DNA of 64,000 nucleotides, taken from RGIG9115 sp045603225. Lineage in GTDB: Bacteria > Bacillota > Clostridia > UBA1381. Both the position numbers and the translations under genes were made by a program. The stretch is taken from contig JAZULT010000070.1 of assembly GCA_045603225.1 (NCBI GenBank), forward strand, positions 124,001 to 188,000, written 5' to 3'. Of the stretch, positions 16,054-26,582 are shown in pieces; the stretch's first letter is position 1; every line of letters begins with the position of its first letter. The notes below the pieces were generated by a model, which made no database searches, had not been told where the DNA came from, and saw only the letters and a program-made list of their open reading frames with translations.

Positions 16054-18699
16054 ATGAAAAAAATATTTTTAACTCTGATGATAGCGGCATTTACCTGTAT
16101 AAACAGCGTTCAGGCTGTATATGTTCCGCAGGATGTGACGGGTACGGAATTTGAAAAAGATGTTGAGCTTCTTGTAAATCTCGGACTCCTTGAATATACC
16201 GAAACCGGTATGATGAAACCGTATTCAAATATGAAAAGAGCTGAATTTGCGCAGTTTCTTGACGGTATGATAGGAAGTAAAAGTGTAAGCGGAAAAGATT
16301 ATTTTGCAGATGTGGACGCCGGAAATCCGGCAAGAGAAAGCATTAACAGACTTTGTGAATACGGATATATAAGCGGTGACGGAAATTCTCTTTTCAGACC
16401 TGATGACGATATAACAATTAATGAAGCTGTAAAAATAATGATAAGTATCATGGGTTATGATACAATGGCACAGTATCAGGGAGGATACCCGGACGGATAT
16501 CTGGCAATTGCCGGAAGTCTTGGAATAACTGATAATGTTATTACCGACAACGGCTACATAAACCGCGGTAATGTTATGAAACTTCTTATAAACTGCTTTG
16601 AGGTGAATCCTGTAGAGATTGATATAGACAAGGGAGTACCCGGAGTTTCAGTGAATGAGGATTCAACGGTTCTTGCAGAGCTTGCGGGAATATATAAGCT
16701 CGAAGGCTATGTGAATGCAAATTCAGATTATGCAATTTCGGGCGGAACAGCAAACAAAGGATATATACGTGTAGGAAACGAAGAAATGATTTCATCGGGA
16801 GAATATGACGACTACGTTGGATATTATGTGGACTGTTATTATAAGGAAACAGATGGTGACGAATACGAAGTCATATATCTTGAAAAGGATGAAAGAAAGA
16901 CTGAATATATTAAATCGAATGCTGAAGACGTGACAGAAATATCGGATTTTGCTTGCAACATTCTTGTTGACAGCAAGAAAGATAAGAAAATAAAGTTCGG
17001 AGTTGACACTGTATTTGTTTATAATGGCAGACTTTGCAAAGGCTTTAATAAGGAAATGCTTGATTTTGAAAACGGATGGATTGATTTTATTGACAGTAAT
17101 TCAGACGGAACTTTCGATTTAATAAAGATAAACGAATACTACAATACTGTTGTTGAATCTGTTACCTCGGAGAAAATATATGACAAATATAACATTGACG
17201 GCACGATTGAGTATGATAAAAAGGATATTCGTGTTTTTGATGCCGAAGGCAATCAGATGAGCATTGCAGATGTTAAAAAGAATGATGTTTTAAGTGTTTT
17301 CAAAAGCGGTGAAACAGATGACGATATCGTGAAAATTATCTGTTCATCAAAAACCGTATCAGGAACTGTAAGCAGTAAATCAGAAGAAGACGGCATAATA
17401 TTCGTAACTCTTAATTATGAAAAATATCCTGTATATAACGGATTCCGTACCGATTCGACAAAGTCGGTATCCATGAACGATGCCGGAGAATTTATGCTTG
17501 ATGCATTCGGAAAAATAGTTTCTGTAAAGGGCTTTACATCTGATGTATATCTTCCGGCCTGCGTGCTTAAATCCAAAGCTTTTGAGGATGAAAATACAGG
17601 TGAAATGGTTTTACGTATCAGACTGGTGACAGAAAGCGGAGTTATATTTGCTGATGCAACAGACAAAGTGAAGGTAGATAACATTTTGTATAATTCAGGA
17701 GAATTTGAATCTGTTTCGAAAAGTCTCCAGGCAAGAATAGGACAGGTAATTCTTTATAAAACCAACTCAAAGGGCAATGTTATCGCAGTTGATACGACTG
17801 ACAGTAATTCCACCGACAGTATGGATGACAGACTTACGGCAGGACCGACCGTTTCTACAAGTGAAAGCCTTCGTTATCATTCGGGAACAAGGGTAGCCGA
17901 AGGACGTTTTCCTCTTGATGAAAATGCAAAGGTGTTTATACTTCCTTCTGATATCGAAAATGCAGAGGATAACGAGTTTGCGGTTAAAAGCGTTGCAAAT
18001 GGTATCGGCTCCAACATTTCAGGCGCTGAAACATACCGCCTCAACAAAAACAGCCTTCCTGTTGACTATATAGTAATGAAAGGCTCGACTCAGCTTGTAA
18101 ATCATCAGAGTAATATAGCAGTTGTAAAGAAAATCAACACGACTATGAATAAGTATGATGAAATTGCCGCAGAGCTTGTTCTTGATGTTTACGGAAGTGA
18201 AAAGACGATTCTTACAAAGAATATGGATGTTCTTGATAAGATTAAGTATCTTACAAAATATTCACGTTCAGGAGATACACTTGTTGATTTTGAAGCAGGA
18301 AGAATGACTGAAATCAAACCGGGCGATATTATAAAATACTCAACCGGAAGTGACGGATATATTGAATGCATTGTTATAATCTACAGCGCAGAAGAAGGAA
18401 AAATGCATTCTGCAAATCCCTATCACAACGACTTCCATGAACAGGGCTACAGATATGTTCAGGGCGAGGTTATTCAGAAGTACGGCGAGTATATCATGCT
18501 TAGTGTAAACAACGGTGCAAGAACAGAGTGCCACAGAATAGGAATGGCGGGTATATACGAAGTTGATACGGATGACATAGAATTATTTAAACAGATATCT
18601 GTATCAGAGTTGAAGGACAGAGAAACTTACGGAGTTGGAGATAAGGTCATAATTATAATGCAAACCGGCTCACAGCTTCTGACACTTTTGTACAGATAA
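16054..18699 (+). CDS. S-layer protein B1: N-terminal SLH domains, long beta-rich body
   Basis: Secreted 881-residue protein. Signal peptide ends near residue 21 (NSVQA). Residues ~25-195 are SLH domains in the N-terminal position usual for true S-layer proteins (KDVELLVNLGLLEY, RESINRLCEYGYISGDGNSL, FRPDDDITINEAVKIM). The body, ~200-881, is rich in beta strands with repeated GDxI/GTVxxxxxxxxI patterns and ends LLTLLYR. AAAGGAG precedes the ATG. Paralogues lie at 35783 and 59100, always directly after an A protein. A structural S-layer subunit or layer-embedded platform is the likely role (inference). No catalytic motif seen. Confidence 0.8.
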   Translation: MKKIFLTLMIAAFTCINSVQAVYVPQDVTGTEFEKDVELLVNLGLLEYTETGMMKPYSNMKRAEFAQFLDGMIGSKSVSGKDYFADVDAGNPARESINRLCEYGYISGDGNSLFRPDDDITINEAVKIMISIMGYDTMAQYQGGYPDGYLAIAGSLGITDNVITDNGYINRGNVMKLLINCFEVNPVEIDIDKGVPGVSVNEDSTVLAELAGIYKLEGYVNANSDYAISGGTANKGYIRVGNEEMISSGEYDDYVGYYVDCYYKETDGDEYEVIYLEKDERKTEYIKSNAEDVTEISDFACNILVDSKKDKKIKFGVDTVFVYNGRLCKGFNKEMLDFENGWIDFIDSNSDGTFDLIKINEYYNTVVESVTSEKIYDKYNIDGTIEYDKKDIRVFDAEGNQMSIADVKKNDVLSVFKSGETDDDIVKIICSSKTVSGTVSSKSEEDGIIFVTLNYEKYPVYNGFRTDSTKSVSMNDAGEFMLDAFGKIVSVKGFTSDVYLPACVLKSKAFEDENTGEMVLRIRLVTESGVIFADATDKVKVDNILYNSGEFESVSKSLQARIGQVILYKTNSKGNVIAVDTTDSNSTDSMDDRLTAGPTVSTSESLRYHSGTRVAEGRFPLDENAKVFILPSDIENAEDNEFAVKSVANGIGSNISGAETYRLNKNSLPVDYIVMKGSTQLVNHQSNIAVVKKINTTMNKYDEIAAELVLDVYGSEKTILTKNMDVLDKIKYLTKYSRSGDTLVDFEAGRMTEIKPGDIIKYSTGSDGYIECIVIIYSAEEGKMHSANPYHNDFHEQGYRYVQGEVIQKYGEYIMLSVNNGARTECHRIGMAGIYEVDTDDIELFKQISVSELKDRETYGVGDKVIIIMQTGSQLLTLLYR

Positions 18700-18711
18700 G
18701 GAGGGGAAGAC

Positions 18712-21489
18712 ATGAAAAAAAGAATATGTTCAATAATACTTGCATCTGTTATGACTTTTGCATCTGCCTCTTTTACCGCCTTTGCGGAAGGTGACAGTGT
18801 GCATATAAAAACTCCTTCCAGAATATTTGCAGGAGCTACTTTTACTCTCGAAATCACTTCAGAGGACAGTGAATTTGAGTATCAGTGGCTTATGTCTGAC
18901 AGTGAAGACGGAGAATATGAGGAAATTCTGACGGATACGTCTGCTACATACATCGTAACTCCGAGGGACAAAGGAAAGTATATAAAAGCACGTATAACAA
19001 ATTTGTCAACTGATGAGGAAATATTTAGTGATAACAGTATTTATGTTGAGAATCTCGGACCTGTTTCAAGAACCACGTTCAGTACAGAAGATATTAATGC
19101 AACCATGCTTACTCCGGCTGAAAATAAATTCAGAGTGGAAGGTCAGGACTTTATTCTCCTTGATGAGTATAATGACAGCGAATCACGTTACTACGTATTG
19201 GCAGATTCTCTTTATGGGATAAGGGAATTCGACACAAACCGCTATGCAAAGTTTGACCCGGATGCGGAAGGTAATATGGGAAATTTCCTTAACGGTGATT
19301 TCCTCACAGATGGCGGTAACGGAAAGGTTCTGCCGGATGGCATTCAGGAACATATTGACTTTAACCATGTGTGGTGGACTGAAGGCGGACTTACAAAGAG
19401 TAAGGATGCGGCAAACTCAGTTGACTGTCCCGAGGACTACAGCTTTACAGCCGGAATATCTCTGCTGTCTGCGACCGAGGCGATAAAATACCGCAGTAAA
19501 TACGGATGGCAGCCGGGTGGTACATCAGTTGTTCAGCCATGGTGGAGCCGTACACAGAGAGGTTCAAGCGGTATGGATGATAATATGCTTGCCATGATGA
19601 ACACCAATGACGGCGGTAAGGGTAATATGTGGGACAAAACCTGTACAGACCTTTATCATATACGTCCTGCATTTTATCTTGACGAGGACTTCTTCGGTCA
19701 GGTGAAGCTTGACCTGAACGGAACAGGTGAAAATGTTAAAAACATAATTGCTGATAAATATACAGTTTCAGAGCTTGAAGCACTGTATTCAATAGAAGAG
19801 CTTATCGCTCTCGGATTTGACATAAAATCAACAGTTATTGCGAAGGAAACCGTTCCCGGGTCGGGCGGTGCAACAGCACTTGTTGCGTCAATGAACGATG
19901 ACGAAGCGGTTGAATTTAAATACAGATGGTTCATTTCTGACAGCGAGGAAGAGCAGGGAATACAGGTTTACGGAAATACGACCGACAGATATATTATCGG
20001 GGTAAATGACAGAGAAAAGTATGTAAGCGTTGCGGTTACTCCCGTTTATGCTGACGGTAGTGTTGGCGAAGAAGTGTATGCCATAAATAAAATTTATGTG
20101 GATAATATCGGTGGTATGTCAAGAACGGATTATTCAAGCGATGTAAGGGTACCGCTTAAGAATAATCCTGAAGAGTATATGTTTACGGCAGGCGGAGAGA
20201 AAATGATTCTTCTTGATGCTTATGAGCATGATACGGATACTCTTTATGTTATGACTGCAGATGCAAAGGGACAGACCGTTTTCGACTCGGACGGAACGCA
20301 GAGGTTTGACCCTGAGGATCTTAACAATATCGGTTACTGGCTTAATAATGATTTTCTTGAACGTTCGCTTACAATAAGCGATAAGGTTCAGCCCTATATC
20401 AACACAGAGCATCTCTGGTGGACTGAAGCAGGACACAATAAGAGTAATTGTACTGAGGATTACACGTTTACTGCCGGCGTTTCACTCCTTTCAAGAAGTG
20501 AATACTCCAAATACTGGGGCAAGTTCGGATGGGATAACAACGACAGCATCCAGACAGCATGGTGGCTCAGAACAGGAAGAAGCTCGGGTGTAAGTGATAT
20601 ATTCTGCGGAACGGGTGTTAAGGACGGTAACTATTCGAATTTATCGGCAAACGGTTACGGAAATACATGGAACAAAAGTGCGAGCGCAAGCTACTATGTA
20701 AGACCGACATTCTATCTTACAAAAGATTTTCTTAAGAATGTCAAGATTACACAAATCGGGGAAAAAGCGGCAGAGGCAGTAAGAAAAGTCATGACTGTTG
20801 ATGAATTCCTTGAAAGTGATGCAGGATATATTGAAAGCGACTTGGTAAAACTCGGAATTATCGAAAGTCCGAAAGCTAAGAATTTAAAGCTTGACGGAAA
20901 AGCAAGTGTTGGTTCTGAAATAAAAGGCTCATATTCATATTACGGTGAAAAAGCAGAAGACGGTACACTGTACGGTTTCGAAATTGCCGATAAGGAAAAC
21001 GGAGATTTTAAAAAGCTTTCGGATAGCGATGTTTATAAAATAACATCTTCCGAAAAAGGTAAGTATATAAGATTTTTCGTTACTCCATATAATGTTGACG
21101 GAGTAAGGGGAGAAACTTATTACAGTGATGTGGTAAAGGTTATCGGGGAAGCTTCCGTATCAGCGGAGAATGTTGAAGTTACTGACGAGAAAGGCAATCC
21201 TGCAACATCACTTTCAAGAGCATCAGAGCTTAATGTAAGTGTTAGACTTGTAAATTATGCATCTCAGGCAAAGGATGCATGGGTTATGCTTTACGTTTAT
21301 GATGCTGACGGAAATATGCTTGATAATCGCGGGATAAAAGTGAATGTACCGTCAGGCGGTACGGTGACAAGTAACAAGCTTTCAATAGAGCTTCCCGAAT
21401 ATGCTGAAGGAAACTTTGCAAAACTTATTATCTGGGACGGACTTTTAACAATGAATTCAGCACAGAATACTGCTTGGATTATTCAGTAA
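18712..21489 (+). CDS. Secreted protein with two WWLRxxR/RPxFYL domains (DUF6273-like) and Ig-like domains
   Basis: A 925-residue exported protein (signal peptide 1-25, TAFA). Order: Ig-like ~25-118, lectin-like domain ~119-326, Ig-like ~365-465, second lectin-like domain ~468-674, Ig-like ~720-815, C-terminal beta domain ~815-925 ending LIIWDGLLTMNSAQNTAW. Each lectin-like unit has FILLDEY/MILLDAY, KFDPDA/RFDPEDLNNIGYWLN, a WWTE segment, WW(S/L)RT, and RPxFYL. I compare these to DUF6273, thought to have an FGE/C-type-lectin-like fold, from memory of the motif pattern. No SLH and no sortase signal. The start has AAGGAGGGG. Twelve bases after B1; same operon. Likely a glycan- or surface-binding component. 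Confidence 0.7.
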   Translation: MKKRICSIILASVMTFASASFTAFAEGDSVHIKTPSRIFAGATFTLEITSEDSEFEYQWLMSDSEDGEYEEILTDTSATYIVTPRDKGKYIKARITNLSTDEEIFSDNSIYVENLGPVSRTTFSTEDINATMLTPAENKFRVEGQDFILLDEYNDSESRYYVLADSLYGIREFDTNRYAKFDPDAEGNMGNFLNGDFLTDGGNGKVLPDGIQEHIDFNHVWWTEGGLTKSKDAANSVDCPEDYSFTAGISLLSATEAIKYRSKYGWQPGGTSVVQPWWSRTQRGSSGMDDNMLAMMNTNDGGKGNMWDKTCTDLYHIRPAFYLDEDFFGQVKLDLNGTGENVKNIIADKYTVSELEALYSIEELIALGFDIKSTVIAKETVPGSGGATALVASMNDDEAVEFKYRWFISDSEEEQGIQVYGNTTDRYIIGVNDREKYVSVAVTPVYADGSVGEEVYAINKIYVDNIGGMSRTDYSSDVRVPLKNNPEEYMFTAGGEKMILLDAYEHDTDTLYVMTADAKGQTVFDSDGTQRFDPEDLNNIGYWLNNDFLERSLTISDKVQPYINTEHLWWTEAGHNKSNCTEDYTFTAGVSLLSRSEYSKYWGKFGWDNNDSIQTAWWLRTGRSSGVSDIFCGTGVKDGNYSNLSANGYGNTWNKSASASYYVRPTFYLTKDFLKNVKITQIGEKAAEAVRKVMTVDEFLESDAGYIESDLVKLGIIESPKAKNLKLDGKASVGSEIKGSYSYYGEKAEDGTLYGFEIADKENGDFKKLSDSDVYKITSSEKGKYIRFFVTPYNVDGVRGETYYSDVVKVIGEASVSAENVEVTDEKGNPATSLSRASELNVSVRLVNYASQAKDAWVMLYVYDADGNMLDNRGIKVNVPSGGTVTSNKLSIELPEYAEGNFAKLIIWDGLLTMNSAQNTAWIIQ

Positions 21490-21501
21490 GGCGGTGATGA
21501 T

Positions 21502-24500
21502 ATGAAGAAAATATTATCATTATTATGTGCAATTTCTCTTTTGCCGGTATTTTATGTATCGGCAGAAGATGAAGTACCGCAGGTCGGCCCCGTGAATCGT
21601 GTAGGTCTTCCGAATGATTATGAGTTGACAACTCCGCCTGAAAATATCTTCAGAATTGAAGGTAGTGACAATGAGTTTATACTTCTTGATGATGAGGATG
21701 GTTTTTTCGTTCTCTGTAAGGATGTGTATGGAACGCGTGCTTTTGACCCGGACGATACGCAGAAATTTGACCCGGAGGATTCGAATAATATTGCATACTG
21801 GCTTAATAACGAATTTCTGAAAAACGGAAACAGCGGTAAAAAGCTTCCCGATGAAATTATAAAGTATATTGATAATGAACGTGAGTGGTTTACTGAAGGA
21901 GGATTCCCGCAGGGTAACTGCCCTAAGGATTATACAGTAAAATGCGGCGTAACGCTTCTCTCACAGCTTGAGTGGCAGAAATATGACGAAGTGTTCGGAG
22001 TTCTTGATGATATTCCGCCATACGGCTGGTGGCTTCGTACAGGTCGCGGAATCGGTGGCGGCACAAATATGGTTCTCGTCGGTAAGACAGGTGACGGCAG
22101 AATCGGTGAAACGTTCGGGGATGTATCATCGGGGGCTGTAAGAAACTTTGTGCGTCCCGCATTTTATCTCAAAGATGAATTTTTCACGACAGTTAAGCTT
22201 GATGTGATGGGTTCGAATGTGGGTAAAAAGCTTTCAAATCATTTTTCATATGATGATTTTCAGGGCGAAGGAACTCTCGGATACAGCGATACAATGCTCC
22301 GTAATGCAGGGTTTGATGTGCCTTTTGAAATCAGAGATGGTGATGATGCAATAAGCGAAAATATTATGAAAAGTGAATATAGCTTTAATTTGTCGGGCGA
22401 CAGTACAGAAGAAAAAATTGTGTGCGGTGAGAAGCAGACAATTAAAACCGTACTTCCTGTAAATACATCTGTTTGTAATGAGCTTGTTCTGAATATCGGA
22501 ACAGAAAATGTTTCATCAAATAACGGTATAGCTCTTTATGCCGATTATTTTGATATTAACGGTACTTCAAAAGTCGGAAGCAGACAGGAGCTGTTTGTAA
22601 CCGGAGGTACAAAATCTGCAGAGGAATATGTACTTAATAATACTGATATTCCCGAGAATACGGGATTCATTCTCTATACTCTTGAATTTAAGGAGGGTGT
22701 AACGGGAACAGCTTATTTTAACGGCTTGTCACTTCGCAGTATAAAACCTGTTGTTGAATTTAAAACAGACTGGGGAACGCTTAATATTATAAATCCCGAA
22801 AAGGACAGCTTCAACGTGAAAATTTCCTGTGAAACAAGTCTGCCGAAAACATTTACTGTCGGATATAAGGTGACTTATGATGCAGACGGATATGTTTTTC
22901 AGGGAGAAGAGAAAAAGGTCAGTATGCCTGTGGACGGAGTTTGTGAAACTACGGTTCAGATGAAAGATGTCCATCGTGGTAACGGTAAAATTGAGATGTA
23001 TGTCAAATACGGATATGCAACGGTGAAGAGTCAGAAAAGTACGGTAACGGTTCTTGAAACATATGACTGGAGCCTTGATAACGGTCTTGTAAGACATGGT
23101 ATAGTTGCACATCCTGACCAGTATTTCGGCGGTAACAAAACTATTGCCGATGCAATATACCGCATAGGCTTCAATCTGAACCGAAGCGATGCTTCCTGGT
23201 ATAATTTTGAAAATCAGGAAAAAGGTAAATACGACTTTACAAAATGGGATACCGCAGTAAAAGAAATGGAAAACAGAAATGTTGAGTTTGTTCCTATTCT
23301 TACATATTCAAGCGGTCTTTACGGATTTGGAAACAGATCGGGTATTGTTACAAATGAAATGATGGACGCATTTGCAAAATTTGCGCAGGCGTATGTACTT
23401 CATTTCCCGCAAACCAAAACTGTAGAATTATGGAACGAACCTAACAACAGCGGTTTCTGGTCACCGAACGGTCAGCAGAATCCGAATGATTATGCAAACT
23501 TTGTAAAAATTGTATCTCAGGCTATTAAAGAAGTAAGACCTGACGTGACAATTATGGCAGGTGCCATAGACGTTTCAAAGAACGGACCCGGTTGGTCAAG
23601 AAACATTTTCGAATACGGAATTTATCCGTACATAGACGCATTTTCAACACATCCGTATTATCACACAGCTGTAAATGACGATGCATTTTTGCCGAAGCTT
23701 AAGCAGTATACGGATATAATTGAAGATTTTGGCGGATGGAAGGATATATGGCTTACCGAAATTGGCTGGACAACGTATCAGAAATATGAGCTTGAAGAGA
23801 CTCAGGCTGGGGAAATGGTAAAAATTCTTACTCATTCCAATTACTCTGAGGTAATGTCAACTTTGTTTAATATTACTGCAGGTGCCGAGGATTTCGGTCT
23901 TATAGATACTGACTTCGGATACAGAGTAAAGCCGAGCTATAACTCGACAGCAACATATTATGTACAGACACAAAATGCACAGTTTCTGACAAAGCCTGAT
24001 ATGAACCCGGACTGTCATACATTCCTTTATCGTAAGGATAATAAACCAATGCTTGTTTCATGGTGTCATACGGGCGAAACTGCAACTCTTGAATTTGAAA
24101 AACCTGTAAAGGTTTATGATATGTATGGTAACTTCGAATACGAAGGAACAACAGTAGAGCAGAATGCAAGTCCGCAGTATATATATGTTTCTGATGAAAA
24201 CTTCATGTATGATACACTTAAGGAAAAGACGGTTTCAAGATTTGATGAATTTGTTACACGTTATAAAAGTGTGCTGAGTAATGACATTATATCTGAAATA
24301 AACAATAACAGCGAGCTTATCATGAGCAGTACAGCTTTTAAAGCTGAAGATGTCAATACTGTTTATAATACAGGTCTTAAGATGATTGAGGCTTTTGGTT
24401 CAGATATCGGCAAGGCAGAAAACTCAAACATGATGTCCGAATACAACAAATGTGCAAAAGAAGTTGCTGATTTGTATTCGTTATCGGGTGCGGAATATGA

Positions 24501-26562
24501 AAATATTTCAGAAGCTTCCGTAATCGAATCGGACAGCGCATATATGGGACTTAAGGAAGAAAGTGCAGACGTGAAGCCTCTCAGCTATGAGCTTGTAAGA
24601 CACGGAAAGAAGCATATGAATCTTGCAAAACAGATTGCATCGGCTAAGAATGTTGAAAAAGGCATGGCTGCCGCAAATGATATAATTGCTTTTAATCTTT
24701 CAAAATGGGCAATGTCCGCAATGAACCTTGAAAACAGCAAAAACATCGGTATTTCATTCCAGGCAGTACCCGGTATGGTTGAAGCATACGAAAGAGTTCC
24801 GGCAAAGCAGGATATTCATGTTTATAACCATAGTGATGTTCCGAAGAAAGGAACACTCAGAATACTTTCCGCCAAGGGTGACGTACTTTGCGAAGCGGCA
24901 GATATCACCGTTCCTGCAAATGGTAAGTATGATGCGAACTTCATGATGAATCTTGACAGCGTAGGATTTGGAAGTTATGACTTTATCATATCATTTGAAG
25001 GTGACGAAAATGTTACAATGCCTCTTAAAGCAAAGGTTAATCCGAGAGTTGAAGTGAAGCTTGAAAACTCGGAAAAAACCGTTGAAAACATGAATTCAAT
25101 CACACTCAGTCTCACAAACAAGATTACAGATCCGATGAAGGGTTACGTAAAGGTAACACCTCCTGAAGGCTGGACAGTTTCGGACGGAGCAGAGTTTGAA
25201 CTCATTCCGGGCGAGGAAAAGAAGATAGTAATTCCCGTAACCGGAAAAGAAAGAATTGCATTTAACTGTTATATGTTTGATGTTGAAATTTATGACGATA
25301 AGGATACACTTCTTTCGAAGAGACTGTATCCCCTTGACTTCTCTGTAATAGCAAAATCAGATAAGGAACTGAAGGTTGAAGAGTTTGATGGTGATATAAG
25401 TGACTGGAGCAATGCATATCCGTCATATATAAACACTCCCGATGACCCGTCAAGCGGGGAGGCATGGAAAGCATCTGATGTTGCGGCAAGAGTGTTTACA
25501 AAGTGGGATGATAATTACTTCTATCTCCTTGCAGATGTTTATGATAATATTCAGAATCAGCTTAAGCATGAGTCAACAATTTATGACGGTGACAGCTTAC
25601 AGCTTGCATTCGATACTCTTAACGATAAAACATCAATGTCATATAATTCAGATGACTATGAATATGGTTTTGCTCTTACACTTACCGGTGAGGAATCATA
25701 TTCATGGCAGGCGGCAACAGGCAATGAAGCGGGTGTGAAGCCGTCCGGGTGGAGCAGAATTTTAAGAGATGAAGAAAATAAGAATACAAGATATCTCATT
25801 AAGATTCCAAAAGCCGACCTTGCACCGATGGATTTCTCCGAAGGCAATGTAATCGGATTCAACCTTGTTGTTAACGATGCTAACCTTATAGGTAACAGAG
25901 AAGGCTGGTATGAAATCACATTCGGTATAGGTACGAAAAAAGATCCGGCATCCTACCATAACTGGACTCTTACAGCTTCGGAAGAAGTGACAGATAACGG
26001 ACTTTCGGGCGTTTCAGCTATATTTGGAGTAAAAATGGGAGAAGTAAGCGTATTTTCGGATATAAGCGGACATTGGGCTGAACAGACTGTTAAAGATGTT
26101 TATAATAAGGGACTTATGAAGGGCGTGGGCGGAAATCTTTTCGCTCCCGACAAAACACTTACAGTTGCAGAGGCATTAACTGTAGCAGAAAGAGTTGTCG
26201 GACTTGGCGGCGGTGAAACTTCGCTTTCCGATGTTTCTGAAGATGCGTGGTATTATGAGTCAATTGCAAAATTGCACTCAGCAGGATATATTCCGGAAGA
26301 ACTTATAGTGGATAACAAAATAAATCCGGAAAAGATAATAACACGTGAGGAGTTTGCGGCAGTTCTTGCCAAAATCGTCCAAAATGCCGATGACGGAGAA
26401 TATGCGTTTGCAGACAGCGACGATATATCCGAATGGGCAAAAGGTTATGTTTATAGTACCGCTAATGCCGGTATTATGATAGGTGATGAACAGAATAAAT
26501 TCAATCCGAAAGGAGGGCTTACAAGAGCAGAGACAGCACAAATTATATTAAGATTATTATAA
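21502..26562 (+). CDS. Giant SLH-anchored glycoside hydrolase, clan GH-A (GH39-like)
   Basis: A 1686-residue secreted protein, signal peptide 1-21. Order: one lectin-like domain (~26-226, with GWWLRTGRGIGG), beta domains (~270-510), TIM barrel (~527-900), helical region (~900-1060), two beta-sandwich domains (~1080-1290), a CBM9-like domain (~1293-1491, begins DGDISDW), and three SLH domains (~1517-1686). The catalytic pair of a retaining clan GH-A enzyme is visible: acid/base Glu646 in VELWNEPNNSGFW and nucleophile Glu753 in IWLTEIGWTTY. GH39 or a GH5-type cellulase fold both fit; the substrate is unknown. SD AAGGCGGTGAT. It is the only giant protein of module 1 with its own wall anchor. Confidence 0.85.
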   Translation: MKKILSLLCAISLLPVFYVSAEDEVPQVGPVNRVGLPNDYELTTPPENIFRIEGSDNEFILLDDEDGFFVLCKDVYGTRAFDPDDTQKFDPEDSNNIAYWLNNEFLKNGNSGKKLPDEIIKYIDNEREWFTEGGFPQGNCPKDYTVKCGVTLLSQLEWQKYDEVFGVLDDIPPYGWWLRTGRGIGGGTNMVLVGKTGDGRIGETFGDVSSGAVRNFVRPAFYLKDEFFTTVKLDVMGSNVGKKLSNHFSYDDFQGEGTLGYSDTMLRNAGFDVPFEIRDGDDAISENIMKSEYSFNLSGDSTEEKIVCGEKQTIKTVLPVNTSVCNELVLNIGTENVSSNNGIALYADYFDINGTSKVGSRQELFVTGGTKSAEEYVLNNTDIPENTGFILYTLEFKEGVTGTAYFNGLSLRSIKPVVEFKTDWGTLNIINPEKDSFNVKISCETSLPKTFTVGYKVTYDADGYVFQGEEKKVSMPVDGVCETTVQMKDVHRGNGKIEMYVKYGYATVKSQKSTVTVLETYDWSLDNGLVRHGIVAHPDQYFGGNKTIADAIYRIGFNLNRSDASWYNFENQEKGKYDFTKWDTAVKEMENRNVEFVPILTYSSGLYGFGNRSGIVTNEMMDAFAKFAQAYVLHFPQTKTVELWNEPNNSGFWSPNGQQNPNDYANFVKIVSQAIKEVRPDVTIMAGAIDVSKNGPGWSRNIFEYGIYPYIDAFSTHPYYHTAVNDDAFLPKLKQYTDIIEDFGGWKDIWLTEIGWTTYQKYELEETQAGEMVKILTHSNYSEVMSTLFNITAGAEDFGLIDTDFGYRVKPSYNSTATYYVQTQNAQFLTKPDMNPDCHTFLYRKDNKPMLVSWCHTGETATLEFEKPVKVYDMYGNFEYEGTTVEQNASPQYIYVSDENFMYDTLKEKTVSRFDEFVTRYKSVLSNDIISEINNNSELIMSSTAFKAEDVNTVYNTGLKMIEAFGSDIGKAENSNMMSEYNKCAKEVADLYSLSGAEYENISEASVIESDSAYMGLKEESADVKPLSYELVRHGKKHMNLAKQIASAKNVEKGMAAANDIIAFNLSKWAMSAMNLENSKNIGISFQAVPGMVEAYERVPAKQDIHVYNHSDVPKKGTLRILSAKGDVLCEAADITVPANGKYDANFMMNLDSVGFGSYDFIISFEGDENVTMPLKAKVNPRVEVKLENSEKTVENMNSITLSLTNKITDPMKGYVKVTPPEGWTVSDGAEFELIPGEEKKIVIPVTGKERIAFNCYMFDVEIYDDKDTLLSKRLYPLDFSVIAKSDKELKVEEFDGDISDWSNAYPSYINTPDDPSSGEAWKASDVAARVFTKWDDNYFYLLADVYDNIQNQLKHESTIYDGDSLQLAFDTLNDKTSMSYNSDDYEYGFALTLTGEESYSWQAATGNEAGVKPSGWSRILRDEENKNTRYLIKIPKADLAPMDFSEGNVIGFNLVVNDANLIGNREGWYEITFGIGTKKDPASYHNWTLTASEEVTDNGLSGVSAIFGVKMGEVSVFSDISGHWAEQTVKDVYNKGLMKGVGGNLFAPDKTLTVAEALTVAERVVGLGGGETSLSDVSEDAWYYESIAKLHSAGYIPEELIVDNKINPEKIITREEFAAVLAKIVQNADDGEYAFADSDDISEWAKGYVYSTANAGIMIGDEQNKFNPKGGLTRAETAQIILRLL

Positions 26563-26582
26563 AAAAGAAAGGAATGGAGAAA

